This document shows, piece by piece, positions 52,401-60,731 of a stretch of DNA of 64,000 bases. The stretch comes from Thermoguttaceae bacterium (GTDB lineage Bacteria > Planctomycetota > Planctomycetia > Pirellulales > Thermoguttaceae). The translations under genes and the position numbers were made by a program. The first letter of the stretch is position 1. The number at the start of each line of letters is the position of its first letter. The notes below the pieces were generated by a model. It searched no databases. It was not told where the DNA came from and saw only the letters and a program-made list of their open reading frames with translations. The stretch is taken from the NCBI GenBank assembly GCA_028695965.1, contig JAQVHZ010000007.1, positions 1-64,000 of the forward strand, written 5' to 3'.

Positions 52401-53387
52401 ATGACACGTGTAAAAATAGCCGGAACAGGTTCGTACCTCCCCAAACGAATAGTAACGAATGACGAATTGGCGCAACGGCTCCCGAAGACCTCGGACGAGT
52501 GGATTTATACGCATACGGGCATTAAAGCTCGTCATGTTGCCGCTCCCGACGAATCAGCGTCGGCGATGGGATTAATCGCCGCTCAACGCGCGCTTGACAA
52601 TGCGGGGATTTCTGCGGACGAGCTTGGCATGATCATGGTCAGCACAGCCACGCCCGACTACGCGCCTACGCCGTTGGTTTCCTGCTTACTTCAAGATCAA
52701 CTTGGGGCGACGAACGCTTCGGCGTTTGACATGAGCGCCGCCTGTTGCGGATTCATTTATAATCTTGAGATTGCGAAGAACTTCTACTACAATCCCGATT
52801 TCCGCAAGCCTATTCTCATAGTTGCTACCGAAGTGATGACGCGCAAAGTCGACTGGAACGATCACAAGACGTGCATTCTTTTCGGAGACGGAGCGGGCGC
52901 GGTTATTCTTATGCCTTCTAACGACGGACCAAGCGCGATTGTCGACTCGATGATGCGCGCAGACGGCGCTAGCGGCAGATACCTTCTTCTAGAAGGCGGA
53001 TGTCGATCAACCGATTCTCTTAACCATCCCCAAGCGCACATTTTGCAGATGGCGGGAACGCAGGTCTTCGCCTTTGCAATTAAGGCCATTGAAGAAGTGG
53101 TAACGACGCTTATGAAGCGCAATAGTCTTTCTATGAACGACGTCGGGCGCATCATTCCGCATCAGGCGAATTACCGTATTATTCAATCTGCTGGCAAGAG
53201 ATTAGGGTTAGAAAACGAAGACAAGTTCTACATCAATGTTGAGACCGTAGCGAATACCGCTTCGGCGTCAATTCCAATTGTTCTCGACGAAATGAATCGC
53301 AACGGTCAACTCAAGCGAGGCGACAAATTGATTGTTACCGGGTTCGGCGCCGGCTTGACGTACGGCGGCAATTACATAATCTGGTGA
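52401..53387 (+). CDS. fabH: 3-oxoacyl-[acyl-carrier-protein] synthase III
   Basis: Starts fatty acid synthesis by condensing acetyl-CoA (or a branched acyl-CoA) with malonyl-ACP. The catalytic triad is visible: Cys in FDMSAACCGFIYNLEI at about residue 115, His in IIPHQANYRII at about 256, Asn in ETVANTASASIP at about 286. TSDEWIYTHTGIKARHVA and FGDGAGAVIL are further family features. The 328 residues are a normal length. No Shine-Dalgarno is evident before the ATG, and the 225-nt gap to dus holds no terminator, so its start and promoter are less certain than its identity. No other fab gene is near. Confidence 0.95.
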   Translation: MTRVKIAGTGSYLPKRIVTNDELAQRLPKTSDEWIYTHTGIKARHVAAPDESASAMGLIAAQRALDNAGISADELGMIMVSTATPDYAPTPLVSCLLQDQLGATNASAFDMSAACCGFIYNLEIAKNFYYNPDFRKPILIVATEVMTRKVDWNDHKTCILFGDGAGAVILMPSNDGPSAIVDSMMRADGASGRYLLLEGGCRSTDSLNHPQAHILQMAGTQVFAFAIKAIEEVVTTLMKRNSLSMNDVGRIIPHQANYRIIQSAGKRLGLENEDKFYINVETVANTASASIPIVLDEMNRNGQLKRGDKLIVTGFGAGLTYGGNYIIW

Positions 53388-53425
53388 GCAAGTCTGTTTT
53401 TACACGCTTTGCTGAAACATTGATA

Positions 53426-53467
53426 AAAAAGCGGAACCAGCCTTGACGTTAGGCGGTTCCGCTTTTT
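53426..53467. terminator. Bidirectional intrinsic terminator
   Basis: AAAAAGCGGAACC (53426-53438) pairs perfectly with GGTTCCGCTTTTT (53455-53467). It serves fabH on the plus strand and the H-X9-DG gene on the minus strand. Confidence 0.92.
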
Positions 53468-53509
53468 AGTTTCAACCACAAGCTTATTAGACAAGCTTAT
53501 TATAACTCT

Positions 53510-54322
53510 TTATTCAGCGTCGTTCGGTTCGTCCTCGGGCAAGTCGGGCGTTTCTATTTTCTCAGAATCGTTGATTCCAAAGAAAAGATTCAAGACGGAA
53601 TAATCTATGTTTTCCGAGAGGAATCTTCTGCCTCCGTCGCACATGACGACATATTCTCCTCTTCCATGCCAAGAACCGAAATCCTTGCGTTCTTTGACAG
53701 GCTTTTGATTTTCTTCGAGCGCTTGGTCGACGGAAAGATCCGAATTAGGATCCATCCAATTACTCGGATTCTTCCTTTCGACATACATAATGGTGTTTGC
53801 AAGACCGTCAACAATCAAATCCGGATCGACAGCGTCGCCGCTTTCAGGAAATGCAGTATTTGACCCGATTATGCAAGAGTAAGCGCATCTTTTTGCTCTA
53901 GTCTCGTCGTCCTCGTAATTGCTTATTGGGGTCGAAGCGCATCGAAAAACGTTAGGAGTTTTCGTCCAGAACTGTCTGTTCCAATCGCTGTCCCATGGTT
54001 CGTCAAGTTTGATTTGAGAGAATAATTTCTCTTCGCCTAAATAAGGGAGCAGGAGGACCCGCCACGAATGGAGCTTTTGACCATTTTCGTCCGTTGTGAA
54101 CGCCGGTGGAAAGGTTGCGTTGGCGTTGTAATATTCAACGGTTGCTTCGTAGAGTTTTGCTAAGTTGAATTCGCAGCGTTCCCGTCTTGCGTTTTCGCGC
54201 ATAGCCAATAGGAAGCTGGAGACAGCGAGGAGCAATGCAACGGCGCCAAACAGCAAAAAAATTGAAATAATCCAGAGGAGCGCGCGTCGACGTCGTGAGA
54301 TTTGCACATCTTCAAAATCCAT
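53510..54322 (-). CDS. H-X9-DG (DUF1559-like) protein without a prepilin leader
   Basis: Member of the large planctomycete family of pseudopilin-like proteins. A membrane helix lies at residues about 14-36 (LLWIISIFLLFGAVALLLAV). The extracytoplasmic part contains family features: RCEFNLAKLYEATVEYYNAN, FPPAFTTDENGQKLHSWRVL, LPYLGEEKLFSQI, PNVFRCAST, and the eponymous H-x9-DG in HGRGEYVVMCDGG near residue 218. The usual N-terminal prepilin signal (GFTLVELLVVI type) is absent: the helix is preceded by RRRRA. It would therefore be a membrane-anchored derivative and not a secreted pseudopilin. It comes 15 nt after gmd and is the last gene of a minus-strand series. Function unknown. Confidence 0.88.
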   Translation of the reverse strand: MDFEDVQISRRRRALLWIISIFLLFGAVALLLAVSSFLLAMRENARRERCEFNLAKLYEATVEYYNANATFPPAFTTDENGQKLHSWRVLLLPYLGEEKLFSQIKLDEPWDSDWNRQFWTKTPNVFRCASTPISNYEDDETRAKRCAYSCIIGSNTAFPESGDAVDPDLIVDGLANTIMYVERKNPSNWMDPNSDLSVDQALEENQKPVKERKDFGSWHGRGEYVVMCDGGRRFLSENIDYSVLNLFFGINDSEKIETPDLPEDEPNDAE

Positions 54323-54337
54323 GTCGTTAATAATCCT

Positions 54338-55387
54338 TTATCCTAGCGCTTCTCGACGAGCAAGTTCGAGGTCGTGCCGCAACATATCGTCGACAAGGTC
54401 TTCAAAAGTATACTTTGGTTTCCAACCTAGTTTTTCACGCGCTTTGGTCGCGTCTCCGCAAAGGTAATCGACCTCGGTTGGACGGAAGAAGATCGGGTCG
54501 ATTTCCACGAGCGTTTTACCCGACTTACGGTCGACGCCCTTTTCTTTGAGCCCTTCGCCCTGCCAGACAAGCTCGTAGTCAAGTTTGCGAAAGACTATTT
54601 CGAGAAATTCTCGCGCAGACCTCTGTTCTCCAGTTGCCAAGACATAATCGTCAGGCTCGTCTTGTTGCAGCATGAGGAACATACCTTCAACGTAATCCTT
54701 TGCGTGCCCCCAGTCTCTTCTGGAATCGATATTTCCCATGCGAAGGGTTTCTTGGAGTCCTTCTCGGATTCTTGCCGCTCCTCTCGTAATCTTTCTAGTA
54801 ACAAAATTCTCTCCTCGCAAAGGACTTTCGTGATTGAAAAGAATTCCGTTGCAGGCAAAGAGACCGTATGCTTCGCGATAGTTTACCGTCGCCCAGTAGG
54901 CGTAGAGTTTTGCGATAGCGTATGGGCTTCTTGGAGCGAAAGGCGTGGTTTCGCGTTGCGGCTTTTCTCTGACGTCGCCAAAAAGTTCGGAAGTCGACGC
55001 TTGATAGAAGCGCGTTTTCGAGGCAAGACCGAGTTGTCGAATCGCTTCGAGCAAGCGCAAAGCGCCTAGTGCGTTAACTTCGGCGGTGTATTCCGGAACG
55101 TCAAACGAGACCCTGACGTCCGATTGCGCGGCAAGGTTGTACAGTTCGTCAGGCTCGAATTTTTCCAGAATTGCCATTAGGCTCGACGTGTCGGTTAGAT
55201 CGCCTGTGCAGTAAATAAGTTCCGAACCGTTCGGCTGAATCCCAGGCTGCAGATCGTCGATCCGACTTGTGTTCGGCGTTGAGGCGCGGCGCACAAGCGC
55301 GCATACGCGCCTTCCTTCGTCGAGAAGTTTGCGAATCAAATAAGATCCGTCTTGACCGGTTGAACCAGTAATAAATGATGTTTTCAT
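54338..55387 (-). CDS. gmd: GDP-mannose 4,6-dehydratase
   Basis: Converts GDP-mannose into GDP-4-keto-6-deoxymannose, the precursor of fucose, rhamnose and perosamine-type sugars for surface polysaccharides. NAD(P) motif [20 protein letters not shown] at the N-terminus; the catalytic YxxxK in [20 protein letters not shown] and the Ser/Thr in [11 protein letters not shown] at about residues 122-132; [20 protein letters not shown] and [18 protein letters not shown] are Gmd-specific. The 349 residues are normal. The ATG overlaps the stop of the DAHP synthase gene (ATGA), so it is translationally coupled to an unrelated pathway gene. No GDP-fucose synthase or perosamine synthase gene is in the window. 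Confidence 0.95.
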   Translation of the reverse strand: MKTSFITGSTGQDGSYLIRKLLDEGRRVCALVRRASTPNTSRIDDLQPGIQPNGSELIYCTGDLTDTSSLMAILEKFEPDELYNLAAQSDVRVSFDVPEYTAEVNALGALRLLEAIRQLGLASKTRFYQASTSELFGDVREKPQRETTPFAPRSPYAIAKLYAYWATVNYREAYGLFACNGILFNHESPLRGENFVTRKITRGAARIREGLQETLRMGNIDSRRDWGHAKDYVEGMFLMLQQDEPDDYVLATGEQRSAREFLEIVFRKLDYELVWQGEGLKEKGVDRKSGKTLVEIDPIFFRPTEVDYLCGDATKAREKLGWKPKYTFEDLVDDMLRHDLELARREALG

Positions 55388-56415
55388 AACAAATCCGCAA
55401 GTTCGAGAATCATTTTTTCAGTTTTTTCCCATCCGAGGCACGGGTCGGTAATCGATTGACCATAAACGCCCCCGTCAGGTTTTTGGGAGCCGTCTTCGAT
55501 GTAGGATTCGATCATGAGTCCTTTGACTAAGTTGCGCACGTCTTCCGAACATCGTATACTGTGGAGGACTTCTTTAGCAATACGGGGTTGTTCGGCCCAA
55601 CGTTTGCCCGAGTTGGAGTGATTGCAGTCGACGATTACAGCTGGATTAACCAGTTCGCTTTTGGCGTAAAGTTCGCAGAGAATCTGTAAGTCTTCGTAGT
55701 GGTAATTGGGGGTGGAGCGACCGTTTTGATTGGCGAAACCACGCAGAATTGCGTGTGCCATCGGGTTGCCCCTGCTTTGAACTTCCCAGCCGGAGAAGAC
55801 GAACGTGTGCGAATGCTGCGCCGCCGTAATTGAGTTCATCATAACAAAAAGGTCGCCGCTGGTCGGGTTTTTCATGCCGACCGGAATGTCCAAGCCGCTT
55901 GCAACGAGCCGATGTTGTTGATTTTCAACAGATCGCGCGCCAACTGCTACGTAGGACAGGCAGTCGGAAAGGTAGTGGTGGTTTCCGGGGTAGAGCATTT
56001 CGTCCGCGCAAGAGAAGCCCGAGCGTTCGATCGCTTCGACATGGAGTCTGCGAATAGCAATCAAACCTTTGAGCATATCCGGCGAGTTGCTCGGATCCGG
56101 CTGGTGCAGCATCCCTTTGTAGCCGTCGCCGGTCGTTCGCGGCTTATTCGTGTAGATACGAGGCACAATGACAATTTTGTCTTGAACCTTGTCCTGTACG
56201 CCGCGCAATCTTTCGACATAGTCTAAGACGGCGTCTTCGCGATCAGCGGAACACGGTCCGATGACGAGAAGGAATTTTGGGCTTTTCCCCAAGATTATAC
56301 TTTGTACTTCTTGGTCGTTTGCTTTTTTTACAGCCGTCTGTTCGTCAGACAGAGGGTACATTTCTTTGATGACGCGCGCTGTGGGCATTTCACGTTTGAA
56401 CGACATATTCATCAT
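55384..56415 (-). CDS. 3-deoxy-7-phosphoheptulonate (DAHP) synthase, class I
   Basis: First enzyme of the shikimate pathway: joins phosphoenolpyruvate and erythrose 4-phosphate. Signatures of the AroF/G/H type: [20 protein letters not shown] at about residues 48-67 with the metal Cys, [56 protein letters not shown] and [33 protein letters not shown] and [10 protein letters not shown] complete it. At 343 residues it matches the E. coli isozymes (350); which feedback inhibitor it responds to cannot be told. AGGAG lies about eight bases before the first ATG. It lies 60 nt after pheA, giving a short aromatic amino acid cluster. Confidence 0.95.
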   Translation of the reverse strand: MMNMSFKREMPTARVIKEMYPLSDEQTAVKKANDQEVQSIILGKSPKFLLVIGPCSADREDAVLDYVERLRGVQDKVQDKIVIVPRIYTNKPRTTGDGYKGMLHQPDPSNSPDMLKGLIAIRRLHVEAIERSGFSCADEMLYPGNHHYLSDCLSYVAVGARSVENQQHRLVASGLDIPVGMKNPTSGDLFVMMNSITAAQHSHTFVFSGWEVQSRGNPMAHAILRGFANQNGRSTPNYHYEDLQILCELYAKSELVNPAVIVDCNHSNSGKRWAEQPRIAKEVLHSIRCSEDVRNLVKGLMIESYIEDGSQKPDGGVYGQSITDPCLGWEKTEKMILELADLL

Positions 56416-56475
56416 GGAGCCGCTCCTTATTATTATATTAGCGAATTATTTTTATTGGTGAATAATTTTTCAGAA

Positions 56476-57573
56476 TTATTTTCCTCCGGCATAGTATGTC
56501 CCGACGAGTTTGAGTCTTGCACAAATGGCGGAGAGTTCGCGAATCATTTCTTTGCCGTTGGAGCCATGGATATTTCCTTCTGCTTCGACGTAGAAGAAGT
56601 AACTCCACTGCAGGTCTTTCATCGGTCGGCTTCTCAGGCTGCGCATATTGTATCCGTGCGAGCCGATGATATTGAGCGTCTGCGCGAGCGCGCCGGCGCG
56701 GTTTTGCACCGTGAAGACTAAGATGAAATTCTCGTCTTCGCGCAATTTTGAAGAACTCGGTATGTTTTGTACGCGCGAAAGCGCCGCGAATCTTGTGGAG
56801 TTGTTTGACGCGTCGTTTATGCCGGCGGCGAGCATTTTTAAATCAAAAAGATTTGCAGCTTCTTCCGAGGCAATGGCGGCGACCGTCGGGTCGTTAAGTT
56901 CTTTGACATATTTGGCGGCGACAGCGGTGTTGGAATAAGGCTGCGTTTTGAATCCATAGCGCGCGATGTACGCTTGGCACTGGCCCAACGCTTGCGGATG
57001 ACTGACGACAGTTTTTATGTCGTCGACGTTGGCGTCCTGAGAGGCGAGCAGAACGTGCCTAATTGGCAGTTCCGCAGCCTGGTTGACGTACAAGTTTCCT
57101 GAGAAGAGGAGATCCATCACCGTCGACACTTCGCCTTCGTAGCTATTTTCAAGAGGCAGAACGACACAGTCGTTTTCGCCGTTTTCGACGCTTTTGTAGG
57201 CAGTTACGAAGTCGGGCTGAGGGATGTGCTGAGCTTCCGGGAACATTTTTTTTGCGGCCATATGGGCAAAAGCGCCCTCGACCCCGCAAAAGGCGACCCT
57301 GCGGTCTAATAAGAGCCGGGCTTGGTATTGACAGGAGAGGTCGACGACATTTTTGAGAAAAGGCACGTAGTACGACTCAATTTCAGACGATTCGATTCTG
57401 CCTTGACTGTTTACAATCCAATCGTGTTCACGCACTTTATCCCTTATTGACAGGGCGTTTTCCTTTTTAAAGGCGGCAATAGTTTCGCACGCTTTCATGC
57501 GGCGTTCGAATAATTTTGCCATTTCCAGATCGACCTTGTTGATCTCTGCGCGAGCTTGTTCTAGATCGTTCAT
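56476..57573 (-). CDS. pheA: Bifunctional chorismate mutase/prephenate dehydratase
   Basis: Converts chorismate to prephenate and then to phenylpyruvate for phenylalanine. Three parts: an AroQ-type chorismate mutase (residues 1-85, ARAEINKVDLEMAKLFERRM), the prephenate dehydratase domain (about 90-275) with RVAFCGVEGAFAHMAAKKMF, VLPLENSYEGEV, HVLLASQDAN, VVSHPQALGQCQAYI and the catalytic Thr in NNSTRFAALS, and an ACT domain (about 285-365) with VFTVQNRAGALAQTLNIIGS and the ESRP-like SLRSRPMKDLQWSYFF. The last gives phenylalanine feedback in the family. AAGGA lies seven bases before the ATG. Likely in one unit with DAHP synthase. Confidence 0.95.
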   Translation of the reverse strand: MNDLEQARAEINKVDLEMAKLFERRMKACETIAAFKKENALSIRDKVREHDWIVNSQGRIESSEIESYYVPFLKNVVDLSCQYQARLLLDRRVAFCGVEGAFAHMAAKKMFPEAQHIPQPDFVTAYKSVENGENDCVVLPLENSYEGEVSTVMDLLFSGNLYVNQAAELPIRHVLLASQDANVDDIKTVVSHPQALGQCQAYIARYGFKTQPYSNTAVAAKYVKELNDPTVAAIASEEAANLFDLKMLAAGINDASNNSTRFAALSRVQNIPSSSKLREDENFILVFTVQNRAGALAQTLNIIGSHGYNMRSLRSRPMKDLQWSYFFYVEAEGNIHGSNGKEMIRELSAICARLKLVGTYYAGGK

Positions 57574-57632
57574 CCGACATTCCTTTCTTGGACTTGACGT
57601 CGATTATGCTTGTCGAAAAGTTGAAGGCGTCT

Positions 57633-58343
57633 TTATAGCGCCTGGGTAATGAGTTCGTATATGGGGAGGAAAGCGATCGGCAGGAAGATCGCGGGCGTCA
57701 TATCGGCAACTTTTATTTTCTTATTCGATATCTCGAGCATATTTAACCCTAGACCGATAAGTATGGCGCCGCCGACGGCAGATAGTTCGACGACGACCTT
57801 TTCGCTCAGGAAAGGAGCAACGTAACTTGCTAATAACGTCAATCCTCCCTGAAAGACCAACACGAACAAGGCTGCAAATGGAACGCCGATACCCATGCCG
57901 ACGGCAAAAAATGTCGCTCCAATGAAATCAAGAGCGCTTTTTGCAAAGATAATGCTGTAGTCGCGTTCAATTCCTGCTTTAAACGAACCGACTACCGTCA
58001 TAGCGCCCACGCAAAAAACGGTGCTTGCCGCGACGAATCCCTCTGTGAACTTGCCAAACCGCTCGTTATTGCGGAAGAGGCGCGAGCTGACGAAATCGCC
58101 GACTCCTTTAATATGCGCGTCAAGTTTAAGGACGGTTCCTACGACTGTTCCTAGAGTTAGGCACACGATGAGGCACAAAAGATTTTGCGTTTCAATCGCG
58201 CTTATTCCTCCGATAACGATCGTAGCGAGCGCTAGGGCGTCGATGACTGTTTCGGCGTGTTCCGGCTTGATCTTGGTTCGGAAGAGCAGACCGAAACAAC
58301 CTCCTATTAAGACAGCCGCCATGTTAACAAAAACTGCTAGCAT
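57633..58343 (-). CDS. DUF554 family membrane protein
   Basis: Integral membrane protein of unknown function (YdfK-like). The 236 residues carry about seven hydrophobic segments; family features are VFVNMAAVLIGGCFGLLFRT at the N-terminus, LGTVVGTVLKLDAHIKGVGD, STVFCVGAMTVVGSFKAGIE, FAKSALDFIGATFFAVGMGI and SAVGGAILIGLGLNMLEI. The start is preceded by a weak GGTG. Upstream lie four perfect 20-bp repeats, 50-130 nt from the ATG, in the place where its promoter should be. No terminator separates it from pheA (59 nt), so it may be the first gene of the aromatic series. Confidence 0.9.
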   Translation of the reverse strand: MLAVFVNMAAVLIGGCFGLLFRTKIKPEHAETVIDALALATIVIGGISAIETQNLLCLIVCLTLGTVVGTVLKLDAHIKGVGDFVSSRLFRNNERFGKFTEGFVAASTVFCVGAMTVVGSFKAGIERDYSIIFAKSALDFIGATFFAVGMGIGVPFAALFVLVFQGGLTLLASYVAPFLSEKVVVELSAVGGAILIGLGLNMLEISNKKIKVADMTPAIFLPIAFLPIYELITQAL

Positions 58344-58392
58344 TTTTCACCAAAGGGTTTTTTGTTTGCGTTTCTAATTGAGCGCTTTATTT

Positions 58393-58472
58393 GAAACATA
58401 CAAAATCTTGCAGAAACATACAAAATCTTGCAGAAACATACAAAATCTTGCAGAAACATACAAAATCTTGCA
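58393..58472. repeat. Four perfect 20-bp direct repeats
   Basis: GAAACATACAAAATCTTGCA occurs four times without a gap (58393, 58413, 58433, 58453). All copies are identical. The unit is not a multiple of three, and there are no spacers, so it is neither a coding repeat nor a CRISPR array. It sits upstream of DUF554 and directly after a minus-strand terminator. Confidence 0.95.
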
Positions 58473-58506
58473 AAAAAAAAGCGACGTCCCAGAAAGGACG
58501 CCGCTT
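58472..58506 (-). terminator. Intrinsic terminator of the small unit
   Basis: Minus-strand reading: AAGCGGCGTCC pairs with GGACGTCGCTT (one G.U pair that is a mismatch on the plus strand) around TTTCTG, then a run of nine T in all. It is strong and clearly directed along the minus strand. Confidence 0.9.
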
Positions 58507-58536
58507 TACCGACAAATATCAATGACGATCACAACG

Positions 58537-58695
58537 TCATCTAGCGCCCTTTACACATACGGAGACAAACTTGGCATAATAATACCAAGCAAACTGAGTA
58601 AAGTAGCGCTCAAAATTTTCAAGCGCAGAGGAAGCGCAACGGGCGCAGGAAGAGCCAGACGGGCTCCTGTCGTGCGTTTTGTTGTTGAAATCCAT
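58537..58695 (-). CDS. Possible small protein, 52 aa, with its own promoter
   Basis: Too short for the ORF track. The ATG at 58695 has AGGAG eight bases upstream and lies about 30 nt after a predicted transcription start; the frame runs 52 codons to TGA at 58537, followed 30 nt later by a strong terminator. The peptide begins MDFNNKTHDRSPSGSSCARC and ends KFVSVCVKGAR, with a CARC motif and an aromatic FERYFTQFAWYYYAKF segment. No family is recognised. A second frame in the same stretch also encodes a hydrophobic peptide but has no start. The unit may equally be a small RNA. Confidence 0.45.
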   Translation of the reverse strand: MDFNNKTHDRSPSGSSCARCASSALENFERYFTQFAWYYYAKFVSVCVKGAR

Positions 58696-58730
58696 AATAG
58701 CGCTCCTATCTAAAATTGAACTGTGCCGTT

Positions 58731-58758
58731 ATTATAGTAGCAGCTTTTCGGGCGTCAA
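58731..58758 (-). promoter_or_regulatory. Strong sigma-70-type promoter of the small unit
   Basis: Minus-strand reading: TTGACG, 16-base spacer, TATAAT (58736-58731). The start would be near 58724. Confidence 0.75.
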
Positions 58759-58879
58759 CAGACTGTTATATTATTTTTCTTTTTAGAGCAAAATTCTCTT
58801 GGGAAATACTGACGTCAAGAGACGTCCGAACGTTGCGGCGAGACGAACGGACGCTCATAACCAATCGCAGAATAATATG

Positions 58880-60163
58880 TTACGCGCTTGGCAACTCGTA
58901 GCCCTTGCGCCGCGGAAGATCCACAAACGCATTGGCCTCGTCGTCGTTGACGAACCGTTCCTTTGTAGGATCCCACAGTAGCGGACGATTGAGAATTCGC
59001 GTGATGTTGACGAGATGGCACGCAGAAACGCTCCGGTGTCCAATTTCTACGTCTGCGTTTGGACGTTCTCTTGACGCCATGCAGTCAAAGAAGTTTTCGA
59101 TGTGCGGTCGCGCGATCCATGTTGGTCCCTCCGGCGGATCGGGCTCTGGCGCGTCGGCAATGAGACTTGCCGGATTCGCCTTAAGGTTGTTGCGGTTAAT
59201 CTCTAAATTGCCTTTTTCACAACGAAAGATTGCGCCGCCCATTGGCGCTTTACCGTATTCGAGTTCGAACCGAACTTCCGTGCCGTCAGCGTATTTAGCG
59301 GCAACTTTGCCGTCTCCGCCGGGCATTGGCGCCAGAGCAACTGGTCCGGTTTCGTCCGCGCCGAGCGCCCATTGAATCTGGTCGACGCCGTGCGCGCCCC
59401 AGTTTGTCATTTCACCGCCGGAGTAATCTCTCCATCCCATCCACCCAAGCAGCATATGATTGAATTTACGATATTGCGTCGGACCGAGCCATGCGTCCCA
59501 ATTGAGTCCTTCGGGAATGGGCTGTTCTTCGTATTCAGTTGGAATAGGGACGCTCATGGGGTAGTTGCACGCTTGAACAACTTTAATTTTGCCCAAGCTG
59601 CCTTCGCGTACGAGTCTGCAGCCATATTCGTTAAGCCGCATAGAACGTTGTTGGGAGCCAACTTGAAAAATCTGTTTTGATTTGCGCACAATGTTGACAA
59701 GCCGACGTCCTTCGGCAATGTATGCCGTGAGCGCTTTTTCAGCGTAAACGTCGAGTTCTGAAAGAATTGCGCGTGCGGCCGCAAGAGTGCGGCAATGGTC
59801 TTGTGTGATCACGAACGCGCAGTCAAGTTTTTCTTTTTCATAGAGTTCGACGTCGGAATCGTACATCTTCCAATTTTCGCCTTCTTTAATGAGGCCCGTG
59901 TTTTTCTTTTCGTTGATGCAGTCGATCATTTTCTGACGCCAGAAATCAGAGACGGCGACGATTTGCGCGCGTTCCTGCGGAATATGTTCCATGAGTTGCC
60001 GCGCTCGGCTTCCTGTTCCAACAAAGCCGACGACAATACGATCATTCGCGCCGACTTTACCGGGAGCGGCTAGCGCCGACCGAGTAATCAGGGCGGGAAT
60101 CGCGCAGGCACAGGCCGTCGAGACCGCCGTATTTTTTAGAAATGTTCTTCGAGAATGGTTCAT
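58880..60163 (-). CDS. Gfo/Idh/MocA family oxidoreductase, Tat-exported
   Basis: Fourth member of this superfamily in the window. The N-terminus NHSRRTFLKNTAVSTACACA is a twin-arginine signal. The Rossmann part has VGFVGTGSRARQLMEHIPQE, AVSDFWRQKMIDC and TQDHCRTLAAARAILSELDV followed by YAEKALTAYIAEGRRL, in which the usual EKP is EKA. The second half has GLNWDAWLGPTQYRKF, GGEMTNWGAHGVDQIQWALG and RPHIENFFDCMASRERPNAD. AGGAG lies seven bases before the ATG. It stands alone with a long upstream gap. Compared with the 29242 protein, it has a different loop around the active site, so a different substrate is likely. Confidence 0.92.
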   Translation of the reverse strand: MNHSRRTFLKNTAVSTACACAIPALITRSALAAPGKVGANDRIVVGFVGTGSRARQLMEHIPQERAQIVAVSDFWRQKMIDCINEKKNTGLIKEGENWKMYDSDVELYEKEKLDCAFVITQDHCRTLAAARAILSELDVYAEKALTAYIAEGRRLVNIVRKSKQIFQVGSQQRSMRLNEYGCRLVREGSLGKIKVVQACNYPMSVPIPTEYEEQPIPEGLNWDAWLGPTQYRKFNHMLLGWMGWRDYSGGEMTNWGAHGVDQIQWALGADETGPVALAPMPGGDGKVAAKYADGTEVRFELEYGKAPMGGAIFRCEKGNLEINRNNLKANPASLIADAPEPDPPEGPTWIARPHIENFFDCMASRERPNADVEIGHRSVSACHLVNITRILNRPLLWDPTKERFVNDDEANAFVDLPRRKGYELPSA

Positions 60164-60731
60164 TGAGCTCTCCTACTGACGCCAGCGTCGTTTATTCCTG
60201 TGAGTTGCTTCTTGATAATTGGCGAGGTTGTCCTCTGAACGCCATTTGCTTTGATTGTAATCAAACGTCTTTGAAGGTCAAAAGTTTTTTAATTTTTTTT
60301 GTTTTTTTGATTTAACCACAAAAAATGACGTACAATTGTCGCAGGCGCCACAAGTTAAAATTTTTTCAAGTATAACAAGCAAAATAAGCTATGCGCAACG
60401 ACATTTTTTCTGCTAGGTACAGCGCTTGGCTCTTTTGCATTGAATTGGGGCTCTTTTGGTAAAAGATTTCTGTCTTGACTTGACAAATTGATATTGCCAA
60501 ATTATTATAGAGGAAACACGGCGAGGAGGCCGTTCCCCGATAATATTAAGTTAAGTTGTTTCTTGCATTAGGTTTGCAAGGTAAGTGGTCGACTGAAATC
60601 TTCGGTTCGATATGTCCATCCTAGGCGTCCGCAGGTCGCGAGGCTGTCGTTGTGTTTCTTGATAACATTCCTCTTGCGAAGCGGTTATTTTTTGCTATTT
60701 GGGCATTTTACAATAAAAGTAAGAGCGTATT
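60164..60731. other. Long divergent intergenic region with the leader of the 1051-aa gene
   Basis: About 570 bases without a gene. The part next to the oxidoreductase is very AT-rich (60240-60420). A promoter lies at 60480-60508. From its start near 60516 there would be a 215-nt leader that holds an ACGGC(gagga)GCCGT hairpin (60518-60536) and a GC-rich stretch near 60630-60655. No known riboswitch or other RNA was recognised. Confidence 0.55.
60480..60508 (+). promoter_or_regulatory. Promoter of the 1051-aa repeat protein gene
   Basis: TTGACA (60480-60485), 17-base spacer, TATTAT (60503-60508). It is the best -35 match in the window. Confidence 0.7.

Larger units (their letters stand above)
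58344..58879. other. Intergenic region with tandem repeats and a small transcription unit
   Basis: About 535 bases between the DUF554 gene and the next oxidoreductase gene, both minus. It contains, in minus-strand order, a promoter (58731-58758), a 52-codon ORF (58537-58695), an intrinsic terminator (58472-58506) and four 20-bp repeats (58393-58472). See the separate entries. Confidence 0.7.

Noticed and set aside
58393-58472. CRISPR array
   Set aside because: The four 20-bp units are contiguous with no spacers and no cas genes are near, so this is a simple tandem repeat.
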